Assembly: GCA_920105625.2 (NCBI GenBank)
Contig: OV050032.1
Span: forward strand, 117,660,542 to 117,724,541
Reading direction: 5' to 3'
DNA: 64,000 nucleotides
Source of the DNA: Clusia tigrina
Taxonomy: Eukaryota; Arthropoda; Insecta; Diptera; Clusiidae
The notes under the pieces were generated by a model. It saw only the letters and a program-made list of their open reading frames with translations, was not told where the DNA came from and did not search any database. Made by a program: the position numbers and the translations under genes. This document shows positions 11,161-24,071 of the stretch, piece by piece (positions within the stretch are counted from its first letter, which is position 1; each line of letters begins with the position of its first letter).

Positions 11161-14100
11161 CGATATGTTAAATTGTCAAGAGGCTCGGGTACTTCATTGT
11201 TACAAAATTTCAAGGTTTTATGACGCTGCAGTAAAAAGTTACAAGCATTTGTATGTTGCAAACTTTAATAGGTGTAGGACGTACCGTATAGAAATTAGGG
11301 CCATTTGAAGTTTTATCAGTGTTTTATTTAGGACTCAAGGGTAGCATAGCTATGAGCGATATGTTAAATTGTCAAGAGGCTCGGGTACTTCATTGTTACA
11401 AAATTTCAAGGTTTTATGACGCTCCAGTAAAAAGTTACAAGCATTTGAATGTTGCCAACTTTGATAGGTGTAGGACGTATCGTAAAGAAGTTAGGGGAGT
11501 TTGAAGTTTTATCAGTGTTTGATTTGGGACTCTAGGGTAGCATAGCTTTGAGCGATATGTTAAATTGTCAAGAGGCTCGGGTACTTCATTGTTACAAGAT
11601 TTCAAGGTTTTATGACGCTCCAGTAGAAAGTTACAAGCATTTGTATGTTGCAAACTTTGATAGGTGTATTACGTATCGTAAAGAAGTTAGGGGCGTTTGA
11701 AGTTTTATCAGTGTTTGATTTGGGACTCTAGGGTAGCATAGCTTTGAGCGATAGCTTAAATTGACAAGAGGCTCGGGTACTTCATTGTTACAAAATTTCA
11801 AGGTTTTATGACGCTCAAGTAAAAAGTTACAAGCATTTGTATGTTGCAAACTTTGATAGGTGTAGGACGTACCGTATAGAAATTACGGCCATTTGAAGTT
11901 TTATCAGTGTTTGATTTGGGACTCAAGGGTAGCATAGCTTTGAGCGATAGCTTAAATTGACAAGAGGCTCGGGTACTTCATTGTTACAAAATTTCAAGGT
12001 TTTATGACGCTCCAGTAAAAAGTTACAAGCATTTGTATGTTGCAAACTTTGATAGGTGTAGGAGGTACCGTATAGAAATTAGGGCCATTTGAAGTTTTAT
12101 CAGTGTTTGATTTGGGACTCTAGGGTAGCATAGCTTTGAGCGATATGTTAAATTGTCAAGAGGCTCGGGTACTTCATTGTTACAAGATTTCAAGGTTTTA
12201 TGACGCTCCAGTAAAAAGTTACAAGCATTTGTATGTTGCAAACTTTGATAGGTGTAGGACGTACCGTATAGAAATTAGGGCCATTGAAGTTTTATCAATG
12301 TTTGATTTGGGACTCAAGGGTAGCATAGCTTTGAGCGATGTCCTAAATTGACAAGAGGCTCGAGTACTTTATTGTTACAAAATTTCAAGGTTTTATGACG
12401 CTGCAGTAAAAAGTTACAAGCATTTGTATGTTGCAAACTTTGATAGGTGTAGGACGTACCGTATTGAAGTTAGGGCCATTTAAAGTTTTATCAGTGTTTG
12501 ATTTGGGACTCTAGGGTAGCATAGCTTTGAGCGATAGCTTAAATTGACAAGAGGCTCGAGTACTTTATTGTTACAAAATTTCAAGGTTTTATGACGCTGC
12601 AGTAAAAAGTTACAAGCATTTGTATGTTGCAAACTTTGATAGGTGTAGGACGTACCGTATTGAAGTTAGGGCCATTTAAAGTTTTATCAGTGTTTTATTT
12701 AGGACTCAAGGGTAGCATAGCTATGAGCGATAGCTTAAATTGACAAGAGGCTCGAGTACTTTATTGTTACAAAATGTCAAGGTTTTATGACGCTCCAGTA
12801 AAAAGTTACAAGCATTTGAATGTTGCCAACTTTGATAGGTGTAGGACGTACCTTAAAGAAGTTAGGGGCGTTTGAAGTTTTATCAGTGTTTGATTTGGGA
12901 CTCTAGGGTAGCATAGCTTTGAGCGATAGCTTAAATTGACAAGAGGCTCGGGTACTTCATTGTTACAAAATTTCAAGGTTTTATGACGCTCCAGTAAAAA
13001 GTTACAAGCATTTGAATGTTGCCAACTTTGATAGGTGTAGGACGTACCTTAAAGAAGTTAGGGGCGTTTGAAGTTTTATCAGTGTTTGATTTGGGACTCT
13101 AGGGTAGCATAGCTTTGAGCGATAGCTTAAATTGACAAGAGGCTCGGGTACTTCATTGTTACAAAATTTCAAGGTTTTATGACGCTCCAGTAAAAAGTTA
13201 CAAGCATTTGTATGCTGCAAACTTTGATAGGTGTAGGACGTATCGTAAAGAAGTTAGGGGCGTTTGAAGTTTTATCAGTGTTTGATTTGGGACTCTAGGG
13301 TAGCATAGCTATGAGCGATAGCTTAAATTGACAAGAGGCTCGAGTACTTTATTGTTACAAAATGTCAAGGTTTTATGACGCTCCAGTAAAAAGTTACAAG
13401 CATTTGTATGTTGCAAACTTTGATAGGTGTAGGACGTACCGTATAGAAATTAGGGCCATTGAAGTTTTATCAATGTTTGATTTGGGACTCAAGGGTAGCA
13501 TAGCTTTGAGCGATGTCCTAAATTGACAAGAGGCTCGAGTACTTTATTGTTACAAAATTTCAAGGTTTTATGACGCTGCAGTAAAAAGTTACAAGCATTT
13601 GTATGTTGCAAACTTTGATAGGTGTAGGACGTACCGTATTGAAGTTAGGGCCATTTAAAGTTTTATCAGTGTTTGATTTGGGACTCTAGGGTAGCATAGC
13701 TTTGAGCGATAGCTTAAATTGACAAGAGGCTCGGGTACTTCATTGTTACAAAATTTCAAGGTTTTATGACGCTCAAGTAAAAAGTTACAAGCATTTGTAT
13801 GTTGCAAACTTTGATAGGTGTAGGACGTACCGTATAGAAATTAGGGCCATTTGAAGTTTTATCAGTGTTTTATTTAGGACTCAAGGGTAGCATAGCTATG
13901 AGCGATAGCTTAAATTGACAAGAGGCTCGAGTACTTTATTGTTACAAAATTTCAAGGTTTTATGACGCTCCAGTAAAAAGTTACAAGCATTTGAATGTTG
14001 CCAACTTTGATAGGTGTAGGACGTATCGTAAAGAAGTTAGGGGCGTTTGAAGTTTTATCAGTGTTTGATTTGGGACTCTAGGGTAGCATAGCTTTGAGCG

Positions 14101-17019
14101 ATATGTTAAATTGTCAAGAGGCTCGGGTACTTCATTGTTACAAGATTTCAAGGTTTTATGACGCTCCAGTAGAAAGTTACAAGCATTTGTATGTTGCAAA
14201 CTTTGATAGGTGTATTACGTATCGTAAAGAAGTTAGGGGCGTTTGAAGTTTTATCAGTGTTTGATTTGGGACTCTAGGGTAGCATAGCTTTGAGCGATAG
14301 CTTAAATTGACAAGAGGCTCGGGTACTTCATTGTTACAAAATTTCAAGGTTTTATGACGCTCCAGTAAAAAGTTACAAGCATTTGTATGTTGCAAACTTT
14401 GATAGGTGTAGGACGTACCGTATAGAAATTAGGGCCATTTGAAGTTTTATCAGTGTTTGATTTGGGACTCAAGGGTAGCATAGCTTTGAGCGATAGCTTA
14501 AATTGACAAGAGGCTCGGGTACTTCATTGTTACAAAATTTCAAGGTTTTATGACGCTCCAGTAAAAAGTTACAAGCATTTGTATGTTGCAAACTTTGATA
14601 GGTGTAGGACGTACCGTATAGAAATTAGGGCCATTTGAAGTTTTATCAGTGTTTGATTTGGGACTCTAGGGTAGCATAGCTTTGAGCGATATGTTAAATT
14701 GTCAAGAGGCTCGGGTACTTCATTGTTACAAAATTTCAAGGTTTTATGACGCTCCAGTAGAAAGTTACAAGCATTTGTATGTTGCAAACTTTGATAGGTG
14801 TAGGACGTATCGTAAAGAAGTTAGGGGCGTTTGAAGTTTTATCAGTGTTTGATTTGGGACTCTAGGGTAGCACAGCTTTGAGCGATAGCTTAAATTGACA
14901 AGAGGCTCGGGTACTTCATTGTTACAAAATTTCAAGGTTTTATGACGCTCCAGTAAAAAGTTACAAGCATTTGTATGTTGCAAACTTTGATTGGTGTAGG
15001 GCGTACCGTATAGAAATTAGGGCCATTGAAGTTTTATCAATGTTTGATTTGGGACTCAAGGGTAGCATAGCTTTGAGCGATGTCCTAAATTGACAAGAGG
15101 CTCGAGTATTTTATTGTTACAAAATTTCAAGGTTTTATGACGCTGCAGTAAAAAGTTACAAGCATTTGTATGTTGCAAACTTTGATAGGTGTAGGACGTA
15201 CCGTATTGAAGTTAGGGCCATTTGAAGTTTTATCAGTGTTTGATTTGGGACTCAAGGGTAGCATAGCTTTGAGCGATGTCCTAAATTGACAAGAGGCTCG
15301 AGTACTTTATTGTTACAAAATTTCAAGGTTTTATGACGCTCCAGTAAAAAGTTACAAGCATTTGTATGCTGCAAACTTTGATAGGTGTAGGACGTATCGT
15401 AAAGAAGTTAGGGGCGTTTGAAGTTTTATCAGTGTTTGATTTGGGACTCTAGGGTAGCATAGCTTTGAGCGATATGTTAAATTGTCAAGAGGCTCGGGTA
15501 CTTCATTGTTACAAAATTTCAAGGTTTTATGACGCTGCAGTAAAAAGTTACAAGCATTTGTATGTTGCAAACTTTGATAGGTGTAGGACGTATCGTAAAG
15601 AAGTTAGGGGCGTTTGAAGCTTTATCAGTGTTTGATTTGGGACTCTAGGGTAGCATAGCTTTGAGCGATATGTTAAATTGTCAAGAGGCTCGGGTACTTC
15701 ATTGTTACAAAATTTCAAGGTTTTATGACGCTGCAGTAAAAAGTTACAAGCATTTGTATGTTGCAAACTTTGATAGGTGTAGGACGTACCGTATTGAAGT
15801 TAGGGCCATTTGAAGTTTTATCAGTGTTTGATTTGGGACTCAAGGGTAGCATAGCTTTGAGCGATGTCCTAAATTGACAAGAGGCTCGAGTACTTTATTG
15901 TTACAAAATTTCAAGTTTTTATGACGCTCCAGTAAAAAGTTACAAGCATTTGTATGCTGCAAACTTTGATAGGTGTAGGACGTATCGTAAAGAAGTTAGG
16001 GCCATTTAAAGTTTTATCAGTGTTTGATTTGGGACTCTAGGGTAGCATAGCTTTGAGCGATAGCTTAAATTGACAAGAGGCTCGGGTACTTCATTGTTAC
16101 AAAATTTCAAGGTTTTATGACGCTCAAGTAAAAAGTTACAAGCATTTGTATGTTGCAAACTTTGATAGGTGTAGGACGTACCGTATAGAAATTAGGGCCA
16201 TTTGAAGTTTTATCAGTGTTTTATTTAGGACTCAAGGGTAGCATAGCTATGAGCGATAGCTTAAATTGACAAGAGGCTCGAGTACTTTATTGTTACAAAA
16301 TTTCAAGGTTTTATGACGCTCCAGTAAAAAGTTACAAGCATTTGAATGTTGCCAACTTTGATAGGTGTAGGACGTATCGTAAAGAAGTTAGGGGCGTTTG
16401 AAGTTTTATCAGTGTTTGATTTGGGACTCTAGGGTAGCATAGCTTTGAGCGATATGTTAAATTGACAAGAGGCTCGGGTACTTCATTGTTACAAGATTTC
16501 AAGGTTTTATGACGCTCCAGTAGAAAGTTACAAGCATTTGTATTTTGCAAACTTTGATAGGTGTATTACGTATCGTAAAGAAGTTAGGGGCGTTTGAAGT
16601 TTTATCAGTGTTTGATTTGGGACTCTAGGGTAGCATAGCTTTGAGCGATAGCTTAAATTGACAAGAGGCTCGGGTACTTCATTGTTACAAAATTTCAAGG
16701 TTTTATGACGCTCAAGTAAAAAGTTACAAGCATTTGTATGTTGCAAACTTTGATAGGTGTAGGACGTACCGTATAGAAATTAGGGCCATTTGAAGTTTTA
16801 TCAGTGTTTGATTTGGGACTCAAGGGTAGCATAGCTTTGAGCGATAGCTTAAATTGACAAGAGGCTCGGGTACTTCATTGTTACAAAATTTCAAGGTTTT
16901 ATGACGCTCCAGTAAAAAGTTACAAGCATTTGTATGTTGCAAACTTTGATAGGTGTAGGCCGTACCGTATAGAAATTAGGGCCATTTGAAGTTTTATCAG
17001 TGTTTGATTTGGGACTCAA

Positions 17020-20000
17020 GGGTAGCATAGCTTTGAGCGATATGTTAAATTGTCAAGAGGCTCGGGTACTTCATTGTTACAAGATTTCAAGGTTTTATGA
17101 CGCTCCAGTAGAAAGTTACAAGCATTTGTATGTTGCAAACTTTGATAGGTGTAGGACGTATCGTAAAGAAGTTAGGGGCGTTTGAAGTTTTATCAGTGTT
17201 TGATTTGGGACTCTAGGGTAGCATAGCTTTGAGCGATAGCTTAAATTGACAAGAGGCTCGGGTACTTCATTGTTACAAAATTTCAAGGTTTTATGACGCT
17301 CCAGTAAAAAGTTACAAGCATTTGTGTGTTGCAAACTTTGATTGGTGTAGGGCGTACCGTATAGAAATTAGGGCCATTGAAGTTTTATCAATGTTTGATT
17401 TGGGACTCAAGGGTAGCATAGCTTTGAGCGATGTCCTAAATTGACAAGAGGCTCGAGTACTTTATTGTTACAAAATTTCAAGGTTTTATGACGCTGCAGT
17501 AAAAAGTTACAAGCATTTGTATGTTGCAAACTTTGATAGGTGTAGGACGTACCGTATTGAAGTTAGGGCCATTTGAAGTTTTATCAGTGTTTGATTTGGG
17601 ACTCAAGGGTAGCATAGCTTTGAGCGATGTCCTAAACTGAAAAGAGGCTCGAGTACTTTATTGTTACAAAATTTCAAGGTTTTATGACGCTCCAGTAAAA
17701 AGTTACAAGCATTTGTATGCTGCAAACTTTGATAGGTGTAGGACGTATCGTAAAGAAGTTAGGGGCGTTTGAAGTTTTATCAGTGTTTGATTTGGGACTC
17801 TAGGGTAGCATAGCTTTGAGCGATATGTTAAATTGTCAAGAGGCTCGGGTACTTCATTGTTACAAAATTTCAAGGTTTTATGACGCTGCAGTAAAAAGTT
17901 ACAAGCATTTGTATGTTGCAAACTTTGATAGGTGTAGGACGTACCGTATTGAAGTTAGGGCCATTTGAAGTTTTATCAGTGTTTGATTTGGGACTCAAGG
18001 GTAGCATAGCTTTGAGCGATGTCCTAAATTGACAAGAGGCTCGAGTACTTTATTGTTACAAAATTTCAAGTTTTTATGACGCTCCAGTAAAAAGTTACAA
18101 GCATTTGTATGCTGCAAACTTTGATAGGTGTAGGACGTATCGTAAAGAAGTTAGGGGCGTTTGAAGTTTTATCAGTGTTTGATTTGGGACTCTAGGGTAG
18201 CATAGCTTTGAGCGATATGTTAAATTGTCAAGAGGCTCGGGTACTTCATTGTTACAAGATTTCAAGGTTTTATGACGCTCCAGTAGAAAGTTACAAGCAT
18301 TTGTATGTTGCAAACTTTGATAGGTGTATTACGTATCGTAAAGAAGTTAGGGGCGTTTGAAGTTTTATCAGTGTTTGATTTGGGACTCTAGGGTAGCATA
18401 GCTTTGAGCGATAGCTTAAATTGACAAGAGGCTCGGGTACTTCATTGTTACAAAATTTCAAGGTTTTATGACGCTCCAGTAAAAAGTTACAAGCATTTGT
18501 ATGTTGCAAACTTTGATAGGTGTAGGACGTACCGTATAGAAATTAGGGCCATTTGAAGTTTTATCAGTGTTTGATTTGGGACTCAAGGGTAGCATAGCTT
18601 TGAGCGATAGCTTAAATTGACAAGAGGCTCGGGTACTTCATTGTTACAAAATTTCAAGGTTTTATGACGCTCCAGTAAAAAGTTACAAGCATTTGTATGT
18701 TGCAAACTTTGATAGGTGTAGGACGTACCGTATAGAAATTAGGGCCATTTGAAGTTTTATCAGTGTTTGATTTGGGACTCTAGGGTAGCATAGCTTTGAG
18801 CGATATGTTAAATTGTCAAGAGGCTCGGGTACTTCATTGTTACAAGATTTCAAGGTTTTATGACGCTCCAGTAGAAAGTTACAAGCATTTGTATGTTGCA
18901 AACTTTGATAGGTGTAGGACGTATCGTAAAGAAGTTAGGGGCGTTTGAAGTTTTATCAGTGTTTGATTTGGGACTCTAGGGTAGCACAGCTTTGAGCGAT
19001 AGCTTAAATTGACAAGAGCCTCGGGTACTTCATTGTTACAAAATTTCAAGGTTTTATGACGCTCCAGTAAAAAGCTACAAGCATTTGTATGTTGCAAACT
19101 TTGATTGGTGTAGGGCGTACCGTATAGAAATTAGGGCCATTGAAGTTTTATCAATGTTTGATTTGGGACTCAAGGGTAGCATAGCTTTGAGCGATGTCCT
19201 AAATTGACAAGAGGCTCGAGTACTTTATTGTTACAAAATTTCAAGGTTTTATGACGCTGCAGTAAAAAGTTACAAGCATTTGTATGTTGCAAACTTTGAT
19301 AGGTGTAGGACGTACCGTATTGAAGTTAGGGCCATTTGAAGTTTTATCAGTGTTTGATTTGGGACTCAAGGGTAGCAGAGCTTTGAGCGATGTCCTAAAT
19401 TGACAAGAGGCTCGAGTACTTTATTGTTACAAAATTTCAAGGTTTTATGACGCTCCAGTAAAAAGTTACAAGCATTTGTATGCTGCAAACTTTGATAGGT
19501 GTAGGACGTACCGTATTGAAGTTAGGGCCATTTGAAGTTTTATCAGTGTTTGATTTGGGACTCAAGGGTAGCATAGCTTTGAGCGATGTCCTAAATTGAC
19601 AAGAGGCTCGAGTACTTTATTGTTACAAAATTTCAAGTTTTTATGACGCTCCAGTAAAAAGTTACAAGCATTTGTATGCTGCAAACTTTGATAGGTGTAG
19701 GACGTATCGTAAAGAAGTTAGGGGCGTTTGAAGTTTTATCAGTGTTTGATTTGGGACTCTAGGGTAGCATAGCTATGAGCGATAGCTTAAATTGACAAGA
19801 GGCTCGAGTACTTTATTGTTACAAAATGTCAAGGTTTTATGACGCTCCAGTAAAAAGTTACAAGCATTTGTATGTTGCAAACTTTGATAGGTGTAGGACG
19901 TACCGTATAGAAATTAGGGCCATTGAAGTTTTATCAATGTTTGATTTGGGACTCAAGGGTAGCATAGCTTTGAGCGATGTCCTAAATTGACAAGAGGCTC

Positions 20001-20740
20001 GAGTACTTTATTGTTACAAAATTTCAAGGTTTTATGACGCTGCAGTAAAAAGTTACAAGCATTTGCATGTTGGAAACTTTGATAGGTGTAGGACGTACCG
20101 TATTGAAGTTAGGGCCATTTAAAGTTTTATCAGTGTTTGATTTGGGACTCTAGGGTAGCATAGCTTTGAGCGATAGCTTAAATTGACAAGAGGCTCGAGT
20201 ACTTTATTGTTACAAAATGTCAAGGTTTTATGACGCTCCAGTAAAAAGTTACAAGCATTTGAATGTTGCCAACTTTGATAGGTGTAGGACGTACCGTAAA
20301 GAAGTTAGGGCCATTTGAAGTTTTATCAGTGTTTGATTTGGGACTCAGGGGTAGCATAGCTTTGAGCGATAGCTTAAATTGACAAGAGGCTCGGGTACTT
20401 CATTGTTACAAAATTTCAAGGTTTTATGACGCTCCAGTAAAAAGTTACAAGCATTTGTATGTTGCAAACTTTGATAGGTGTAGGACGTACCGTATAGAAA
20501 TTAGGGCCATTTGAAGTTTTATCAGTGTTTGATTTGGGACTCAAGGGTAGCATAACTTTGAGCGATAGCTTAAATAGACAAGAGGCTCGAGTACTTTATT
20601 GTTACAAAATTTCAAGGTTTTATGAAGCTCCAGTAAAAAGTTACAAGCATTTGTATGCTGCACACTTTGATAGGTGTAGGACGTACCTTAAAAAAGTTAG
20701 GGGCGTTTGAAGTTTTATCAGTGTTTGATTTGGGACTCTA
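17020..20740 (+). repeat. 19-monomer HOR block, copy 1 (3721 bp)
   Basis: Source-like copy of a long duplication. Left-part markers recur at +3721 bp: 'tttgtgtgttgc' (17325 and 21046), 'cctaaactga' (17631 and 21352), 'gtagcacagc' (18981 and 22702) and 'caagagcc' (19013 and 22734). Right-part markers recur at +3330 bp: 'ctatgagcg' start (19777 and 23107), 'tggaaacttt' (20071 and 23401), 'ggactcaggggtagc' (20341 and 23671) and 'cataactttg' (20551 and 23881). The left edge lies at about 17,010-17,030, where the preceding 'actcaagg' is replaced by 'actctagg' in the other copy. Confidence 0.85.
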
Positions 20741-23700
20741 GGGTAGCATAGCTTTGAGCGATATGTTAAATTGTCAAGAGGCTCGGGTACTTCATTGTTA
20801 CAAGATTTCAAGGTTTTATGACGCTCCAGTAGAAAGTTACAAGCATTTGTATGTTGCAAACTTTGATAGGTGTAGGACGTATCGTAAAGAAGTTAGGGGC
20901 GTTTGAAGTTTTATCAGTGTTTGATTTGGGACTCTAGGGTAGCACAGCTTTGAGCGATAGCTTAAATTGACAAGAGGCTCGGGTACTTCATTGTTACAAA
21001 ATTTCAAGGTTTTATGACGCTCCAGTAAAAAGTTACAAGCATTTGTGTGTTGCAAACTTTGATAGGTGTAGGGCGTACCGTATAGAAATTAGGGCCATTG
21101 AAGTTTTATCAATGTTTGATTTGGGACTCAAGGGTAGCATAGCTTTGAGCGATGTCCTAAATTGACAAGAGGCTCGAGTACTTTATTGTTACAAAATTTC
21201 AAGGTTTTATGACGCTGCAGTAAAAAGTTACAAGCATTTGTATGTTGCAAACTTTGATAGGTGTAGGACGTACCGTATTGAAGTTAGGGCCATTTGAAGT
21301 TTTATCAGTGTTTGATTTGGGACTCAAGGGTAGCATAGCTTTGAGCGATGTCCTAAACTGACAAGAGGCTCGAGTACTTTATTGTTACAAAATTTCAAGG
21401 TTTTATGACGCTCCAGTAAAAAGTTACAAGCATTTGTATGCTGCAAACTTTGATAGGTGTAGGACGTATCGTAAAGAAGATAGGGGCGTTTGAAGTTTTA
21501 TCAGTGTTTGATTTGGGACTCTAGGGTAGCATAGCTTTGAGCGATATGTTAAATTGTCAAGAGGCTCGGGTACTTCATTGTTACAAAATTTCAAGGTTTT
21601 ATGACGCTGCAGTAAAAAGTTACAAACATTTGTATGTTGCAAACTTTGATAGGTGTAGGACGTACCGTATTGAAGTTAGGGCCATTTGAAGTTTTATCAG
21701 TGTTTGATTTGGGACTCAAGGGTAGCATAGCTTTGAGCGATGTCCTAAATTGACAAGAGGCTCGAGTACTTTATTGTTACAAAATTTCAAGTTTTTATGA
21801 CGCTCCAGTAAAAAGTTACAAGCATTTGTATGCTGCAAACATTGATAGGTGTAGGACGTATCGTAAAGAAGTTAGGGGCGTTTGAAGTTTTATCAGTGTT
21901 TGATTTGGGACTCTAGGGTAGCATAGCTTTGAGCGATATGTTAAATTGTCAAGAGGCTCGGGTACTTCATTGTTACAAGATTTCAAGGTTTTATGACGCT
22001 CCAGTAGAAAGTTACAAGCATTTGTATGTTGCAAACTTTGATAGGTGTATTACGTATCGTAAAGAAGTTAGGGGCGTTTGAAGTTTTATCAGTGTTTGAT
22101 TTGGGACTCTAGGGTAGCATAGCTTTGAGCGATAGCTTAAATTGACAAGAGGCTCGGGTACTTCATTGTTACAAAATTTCAAGGTTTTATGACGCTCAAG
22201 TAAAAAGTTACAAGCATTTGTATGTTGCAAACTTTGATAGGTGTAGGACGTACCGTATAGAAATTAGGGCCATTTGAAGTTTTATCAGTGTTTGATTTGG
22301 GACTCTAGGGTAGCATAGCTTTGAGCGATAGCTTAAATTGACAAGAGGCTCGGGTACTTCATTGTTACAAAATTTCAAGGTTTTATGACGCTCCAGTAAA
22401 AAGTTACAAGCATTTGTATGTTGCAAACTTTGATAGGTGTAGGACGTACCGTATAGAAATTAGGGCCATTTGAAGTTTTATCAGTGTTTGATTTGGGACT
22501 CTAGGGTAGCATAGCTTTGAGCGATATGTTAAATTGTCAAGAGGCTCGGGTACTTCATTGTTACAAGATTTCAAGGTTTTATGACGCTCCAGTAGAAAGT
22601 TACAAGCATTTGTATGTTGCAAACTTTGATAGGTGTAGGACGTATCGTAAAGAAGTTAGGGGCGTTTGAAGTTTTATCAGTGTTTGATTTGGGACTCTAG
22701 GGTAGCACAGCTTTGAGCGATAGCTTAAATTGACAAGAGCCTCGGGTACTTCATTGTTACAAAATTTCAAGGTTTTATGACGCTCCAGTAAAAAGTTACA
22801 AGCATTTGTATGCTGCAAACTTTGATAGGTGTAGGACGTACCGTATTGAAGTTAGGGCCATTTGAAGTTTTATCAGTGTTTGATTTGGGACTCAAGGGTA
22901 GCATAGCTTTGAGCGATGTCCTAAATTGACAAGAGGCTCGAGTACTTTATTGTTACAAAATTTCAAGGTTTTATGACGCTCCAGTAAAAAGTTACAAGCA
23001 TTTGTATGCTGCAAACTTTGATAGGTGTAGGACGTATCGTAAAGAAGTTAGGGGCGTTTGAAGTTTTATCAGTGTTTGATTTGGGACTCTAGGGTAGCAT
23101 AGCTATGAGCGATAGCTTAAATTGACAAGAGGCTCGAGTACTTTATTGTTACAAAATGTCAATGTTTTATGACGCTCCAGTAAAAAGTTACAAGCATTTG
23201 TATGTTGCAAACTTTGATAGGTGTAGGACGTACCGTATAGAAATTAGGGCCATTGAAGTTTTATCAATGTTTGATTTGGGACTCAAGGGTAGCATAGCTT
23301 TGAGCGATGTCCTAAATTGACAAGAGGCTCGAGTACTTTATTGTTACAAAATTTCAAGGTTTTATGACGCTGCAGTAAAAAGTTACAAGCATTTGTATGT
23401 TGGAAACTTTGATAGGTGTAGGACGTACCGTATTTAAGTTAGGGCCATTTAAAGTTTTATCAGTGTTTGATTTGGGACTCTAGGGTAGCATAGCTTTGAG
23501 CGATAGCTTAAATTGACAAGAGGCTCGAGTACTTTATTGTTACAAAATGTCAAGGTTTTATGACGCTCCAGTAAAAAGTTACAAGCATTTGAATGTTGCC
23601 AACTTTGATAGGTGTAGGACGTACCGTAAAGAAGTTAGGGCCATTTGAAGTTTTATCAGTGTTTGATTTGGGACTCAGGGGTAGCATAGCTTTGAGCGAT

Positions 23701-24071
23701 AGCTTAAATTGACAAGAGGCTCGGGTACTTCATTGTTACAAAATTTCAAGGTTTTATGACGCTCCAGTAAAAAGTTACAAGCATTTGTATGTTGCAAACT
23801 TTGATAGGTGTAGGACGTACCGTATAGAAATTAGGGCCATTTGAAGTTTTATCAGTGTTTGATTTGGGACTCAAGGGTAGCATAACTTTGAGCGATAGCT
23901 TAAATAGACAAGAGGCTCGAGTACTTTATTGTTACAAAATTTCAAGGTTTTATGACGCTCCAGTAAAAAGTTACAAGCATTTGTATGCTGCACACTTTGA
24001 TAGGTGTAGGACGTACCTTAAAAAAGTTAGGGGCGTTTGAAGTTTTATCAGTGTTTGATTTGGGACTCTAG
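20741..24071 (+). repeat. 19-monomer HOR block, copy 2, lacking two monomers (3330 bp)
   Basis: The copy directly follows copy 1. The offset changes from 3721 to 3330 bp between the markers at 22734 and about 22809. That is a net difference of 391 bp, two monomers with one of them 195 bp. The monomer at the switch combines the left half of one copy-1 monomer ('caagagcc', ctcggg) with the right half of another (tatgctgcaa, cgtattg). Rare linked variants near the end ('aatagacaag', 'cacactttg', a six-A run before 'gttagg') confirm the alignment. Direction is inferred: copy 1 could instead have gained two monomers. Confidence 0.83.
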
